DNA from: Dipetalonema caudispina
Taxonomy: Eukaryota > Nematoda > Chromadorea > Rhabditida > Onchocercidae
Direction of reading: 5' to 3'
DNA length: 64,000 nt
Assembly (NCBI GenBank): GCA_013365325.1
Contig: JABVXV010000037.1
Span: 248,001-312,000 of the forward strand
Below, piece by piece: positions 59,601 through 64,000 of the stretch. Numbering within the stretch: the stretch's first letter is position 1; each line of letters begins with the position of its first letter. The notes below the pieces were generated by a model. It made no database searches, was not told the DNA's origin, and worked only from the letters and a program-made list of their open reading frames with translations. A program made the position numbers and the translations under genes.

Positions 59601-62600
59601 TAAATTTTAGGAATCTTATCAATTAAACTTTTTCTACTCAAATGTTTTAGTGAAGCACTTATAATTAAACAGAAAGAGAGAAATTGAAGTAAATAATTGG
59701 TCGAGTACTTAAGCAAAGAGTTTATACCTCTCATTATTCTTCTTTATAGAATTTTTACTTAGAAATAATTTGGATAAAATATAGGCTTAATTATTAAAGA
59801 TAAATATTATTAATCAAAATGCAAATTAAAACGTACATTTAGCGCATCTCGAAGTCTACAAATAAATGTAGACAATATTTTGAAGCATTCCTCAATTTTG
59901 AAATGCTTTTCATCTTCACAAAAATATGCTGCCAAATAAGAAATTAATTGGTCCATTTGTTCCAATTGTTCTTGCATATTTTCCATATGCTCTTGTGAAT
60001 TCTTTAAAATTTGAAGAATTATATGATTCATTTATTATTTACAATTATCTTTCCAAAATAAGTCCATTTAAAATAGTTTGTAACTTTATTTTTCTCCCCT
60101 GAGAAATGTACTTCATTAAACTATGTTAATTAGATACATATACAAAATGTGATAAATGAAGTGATTGATACAGTGAAATAATTGAAATATGAGATATATT
60201 TTTTGAAAAAAGAAAATGACCGGAAATTGATATTTTTAAAGCGATAACCTGAATAGATAATTAAATAAAGATCGAACTAAAACATACTATGAAATGTTGA
60301 TTTGTATTTTCGAAAAAATGAATATCGGTTCTCTTTTTTACTTCACTACTCACATTGGTCAATTTATCACTGATTGTCCGAACGTCATTTCGAATTGATT
60401 CTAATGATAGTCTGAAAATTTTTTTGAAAAAATTCACTCATATCACTTGTCAATGATCGAACTGATTGATAATGTAAGGAATTAATGCATGAAAACTTGT
60501 TTGATTCAAATTCGGAATTTTTAATAGAATTTTCATTCTAATCATATTGCTCAGTAAATAGACAAAATTATGCAATTAATGATGCAATTAAACATATGCA
60601 AATGCATAGAATTACTTAAATTAGCACTAATTTTGAATTGGTATTGATGGAGCGAATTTCTAATTTTTCCCTTAAAAAATTCAACAATGTTACCTTGCAG
60701 CAACTGGTACTGTTACTAGTTCATTCAATAATTTTTCCGTACATTCACGATCTTGCTGGAAAAAAAGTGACTGATTGTTAAGTTGCATTCAAAAAATGAG
60801 TAAACAATTTTACAACTCATGTAATATTTGATGGAAACTTTATGCTTTAAATTATTTGAATCAAGCGAAGATTTTCAATTTTCGTCCAATCTTATGCTGT
60901 ATTTCAAAATTATCTACCTTAGCATTTCTAAAAGATAAATATGCCTGATAAGCTGCTTGTAGACATTGATTAACGCAGTACTCTAAATTTGCTCCGTCTC
61001 TCTCAATTTCGATTTATGATTCCGGCACTGTATCCGGCTAAGATTTTGGATAATAGCAAAAGATAACTGACTAACCATTGCGATGAAATGGAGTAGTGTG
61101 ATACTTTTTTGTGTCCCTTTCACATCCAAAATTCTCCAAAGTGAATTAAGTTTGAATCCAGCAGCATTACCAAATGTTGCATTTGCATTCAAAAAATTAC
61201 CAATTTGTACAAGCATGCAAAAAATTTTTGGCAACGCTTTGCTTTCTTTAATTTCTGAAATTTCAGATAAACATAACTTTTTGAAAATTTCAATAATATC
61301 AGTCCTTCCTATGTGCTTGTACAATTTTCCATCTGTTCTCAAATATTGCGTTGAAAGGAAAAACTATCCATCCATGTCTTTTCGAATCTTTGATACGATC
61401 AAGCAATATTTTCAACAAACAAAAAATCTTCAGATTTATTACAGATATTTTAATTAAAATGTTCGCTAATGCTATTCTTCAACAAAATCAAACAGATCTA
61501 AAACCGAAATCTTTTGCATATGTCCTACTAATTACCTGAAACTGTTTGCTCCATAACACTACAACTTAATCAATTCGTACTTATTTTCTAAATCTCATCA
61601 ATTAAATAATAAAAATAAACCTATGCAACTGTTAATAACAGTATCAATATGAGGTAGTAACGTTTCGAAAGCAATATCCAATTCTTCTTTCAAAATCATA
61701 CAGTCCAAAATAAGCCTATAGTCTGATACAGTTAATAGACTTAAAAAGAACTGTTCTGCGATACCAAGCTGTGATTGATCACCACTAAATCCTCGTAAAA
61801 TTTCAATCTGAAACCATCGGTTTGAGTTTACAATTATGGTTTTTAGGATTAAATTATTAACACCACTTAAATTTCAAATATGATGTTGTCCATTTTGCAG
61901 TAAGAGAGAATCAGTCTCTTTCACCTTTTATAAAAGTTACTCGATTTCCAATGTCAACTTGATATCGCACATAAATATTCATCCGTAATATGTCCTGTTT
62001 CCGGTAAGTTTTACTCTCGTTATTCATTTGAATGAACGAAAAGTATTTCTATAAAACCTGAAGATGTGTACCTCTTCACTATCCGGTAAAATAGCACGAA
62101 GACTGTTTAATCGTTCAAGACCGAAAAATTCTCCATGTCCTTTTCGAACATTTTCGATAATTTGTGATGTACCTTAAAATTGTACACTTATACTTGATTC
62201 AAAATATATGATTTTCATAAAAATATTTCGGTTTAAAAATAGCAAAAAAATCTAATTTAAAAAACTAAAAACTAAATTACCTTCTTTGAATTGCTTCAGG
62301 AAAATGCTCACGTTAAAGCTTCGTTTATGTGATAGCAAAGTAATTACTGCATTTTTTCTAGTTGTACGTCGTTCAACGTTTGATGCATCAGTACATGGTC
62401 TTACAGCAGCACAGCTAAACATCGATTCCAATTCATCGAAATTAAGATGTAATTCTGAAAATTCAGCACATCTGGAAATCAGTGTAAAAAAGAACTTCAA
62501 GATTTGGGGGTTTCTGTGGAATAAATTTGATTTTTAAAAATATTTAATAAAAAAAAATAAGTTAGAGTAAGATGGTTAACTGATAGATGACAGAAAAATT

Positions 62601-63454
62601 TTCAGTCTTATCCAGGAAAACCAAACATCTAAAATATTACAGGGAATATCATGACCACAAAACAATCTGAATAGATACCGAATTTCAGATTCCCATTTTC
62701 CGTTTATAGAAGGCGTATTCCTCTTTTTAACTGTAACAAAGCGAAAATATGAATTTGTTTGGTTTTTAAAAATTTGACCTAATAGAAATGTCAAAATGGT
62801 ACCATTTTCAGACAGTCGTGCGGAAGACATCCAAACGTTGTGAATTTTTTGCATACCATCACCAATTACCTAAACATTTTCAAATTTTGTCATGTAGTTT
62901 CTTTCGAAAGATATGCAATGTTTTAAATTTTCAAATTACATAATTCGAAGGAGTTTTCTTCATTCGGTCATCCTTTCAGGCAAACAGGATTATGTCGCCT
63001 CTGTCGTAAATAGAAACAATCCGTGGCAACTTTACATTAAAGAAAATTGGAACAGTTAAAAACTTTAAGAAAAATTGGATTTATTAGAAATTTTATAGAC
63101 CTCAAAAAAAAGTAGTGTCGGAAAATTTTAAAAATAGTTTTTATTAATTCTTTGATGTTGCTAAGTTTTTTTTTTCACAAATTCTAGAACTGACCTTTTC
63201 AACGGGTATTTTAGTCCATTGGATTTGTTTCATTTGTGAGCCAGCTTTAGGCATTGCTTTTGGTTTCAATGCTTTCGGTATATCAAGTTTTTTCTTTGGT
63301 GATAGCCTCAACCCTTTCGCATTTAGCTGAAGCGGTGGAGGTGGCGGTGGTCCAGCCGAGATTTCTGACGATAATGGCGGTGGTGGTGGAGGCGGTGGTG
63401 GCGGAATTGATGGTGCAACAACGGTTGGTAACGGTACACCGAGTATTGATGATG
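56682..63454 (-). CDS. Inverted formin (FH1-FH2, INF2/FHDC1-like), 5' partial
   Basis: Actin-nucleating formin of the INF2/FHDC1 group (C. elegans exc-6/inft-2). Exons in transcription order: 63454-63195, 62869-62803, 62730-62679, 62471-62281, 62172-62072, 61807-61621, 61254-61076, 61001-60918 (acceptor uncertain), 60755-60694, 60411-60354, 60001-59837, 59415-59249, 58964-58820, 58725-58579, 58437-58377, 58019-56782. The first visible exon encodes two polyproline runs (FH1) and begins in mid-codon, so the start lies right of the window. FH2 follows: KQIQWTKIP, SHKRSFNVSIFLKQFKEG, IGNFLNANATFGNAAGFKLN, SITLLHFIAM. Next come a coiled coil, an Asn run (59278-59312) and a long Ser/Thr-rich basic tail. 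The literal reading stops at 56782 (about 1053 residues seen); a different frame stays open to 56684 and looks coding. Exon 60918-61001 uses an unusual TTGAG acceptor. Confidence 0.87.
59278..59312 (-). repeat. ATT repeat coding for an Asn run in the formin
   Basis: On the minus strand AAT codons give seven Asn, an Asp and two more Asn, between the FH2-proximal coiled coil and the tail. It is a coding microsatellite and probably length-variable. Confidence 0.85.
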
Positions 63455-64000
63455 CTGAAAAAATGAAATTTCATGAAGTTTTTACTTGTACGTATAGCAT
63501 AAAAGTAAATCATCTCATTTGTGATAAAATTTAAAAAATAAATTACGAATTTCTAAATTATTACATAATGACAAATAGAACAATATGTGTTTAATTAATT
63601 GCGAATAAATGCAAAATTTTTGGAAAAATGAATAAAAGTCTTAATACCAGAAAGGATAGGAATAATTAATTTCTTAAAAATACTACACTTGGCAGTGTTT
63701 TTCTTTTCTTTTTTTTTTCTAAATAGACGGATGAAAAAGTACAAATAAACGGTGAGCATATGAAATTTTCAATTCGAAATATTTTTCCGCACAAATCCCT
63801 ACCACTAATTGAATTAAATTAGATGGTTTAAAATAGGAAGAGAAGGTTATTAAATGCATTGAATCTCAGAAAATTCAAGTATATTTTAATATAAGCATTA
63901 TTATTATTCGATCATTCAATTCAATGATCCTAATGCATGACAAAAACATACTTGTACAATCTTATGATCTCATATTATCCAACAATTTTATGAAATTCAT
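63455..64000. other. Probable formin intron at right edge
   Basis: AT-rich sequence with no recognisable exon. The formin exon ending at 63454 starts with two bases of a split codon, so this is most simply the 3' part of its upstream intron. Confidence 0.6.

Overview
This is a eukaryotic window, very AT-rich and full of homopolymer runs and microsatellites. It carries intron-rich genes with short T-rich introns, mostly GT...TTTCAG. Every recognisable product has a nematode counterpart (ida-1, vem-1/PGRMC, grk-2, rib-2, ifet-1, rps-1, an inverted formin). The intron density and composition fit a parasitic nematode, most likely a clade III/filarial worm. The species assignment is inference. No bacterial, viral or CRISPR-like gene was recognised.

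Layout. 1117-10938 (+) is most of an IA-2/phogrin-type receptor tyrosine pseudophosphatase of dense-core vesicles (ida-1); its first exon lies left of the window. 12210-13267 (+) is a membrane-associated progesterone receptor component (cytochrome b5-like). 13879-14272 (+) is a small acidic protein resembling APC/C subunit 15. 16015-24119 (-) is a complete 16-exon G-protein-coupled receptor kinase 2. About 9.8 kb without a recognisable gene follows, holding several microsatellites. 33952-42502 (+) is a 17-exon EXTL3/rib-2 exostosin-like glycosyltransferase. 44871-51061 (-) is the eIF4E transporter (ifet-1). 52938-54615 (+) is ribosomal protein S3a (rps-1). 56682-63454 (-) is the FH1, FH2 and C-terminal part of an inverted formin (INF2/FHDC1-like, exc-6/inft type) whose 5' end lies right of the window.

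I rebuilt exons by hand from reading-frame continuity, splice phase and remembered family sequences. For grk-2, rib-2, rps-1, PGRMC and ida-1 every junction closes in phase. Two places do not resolve cleanly: the third exon of ifet-1 (near 49926-50250) and the C-terminal end of the formin, where a one-base frame change in a T4 tract (56814-56817) separates the literal stop from a further coding-looking stretch.

The genes do not form one pathway. Themes are neurosecretion and signalling (ida-1, grk-2), heparan sulfate synthesis (rib-2), and translation and mRNA storage (ifet-1, rps-1, which are divergent from one another). Three intergenic regions lie between convergent genes: 14273-16014, 42503-44870 and 54616-56681. 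I see no convincing new biological system. The more unusual items are a near-perfect hairpin inside a rib-2 intron, a GC-rich island in another rib-2 intron, a perfect 19-bp palindrome near the left edge, a possible C/D snoRNA in an rps-1 intron, a Met in the eIF4E-binding motif of ifet-1, and the possible formin frameshift.
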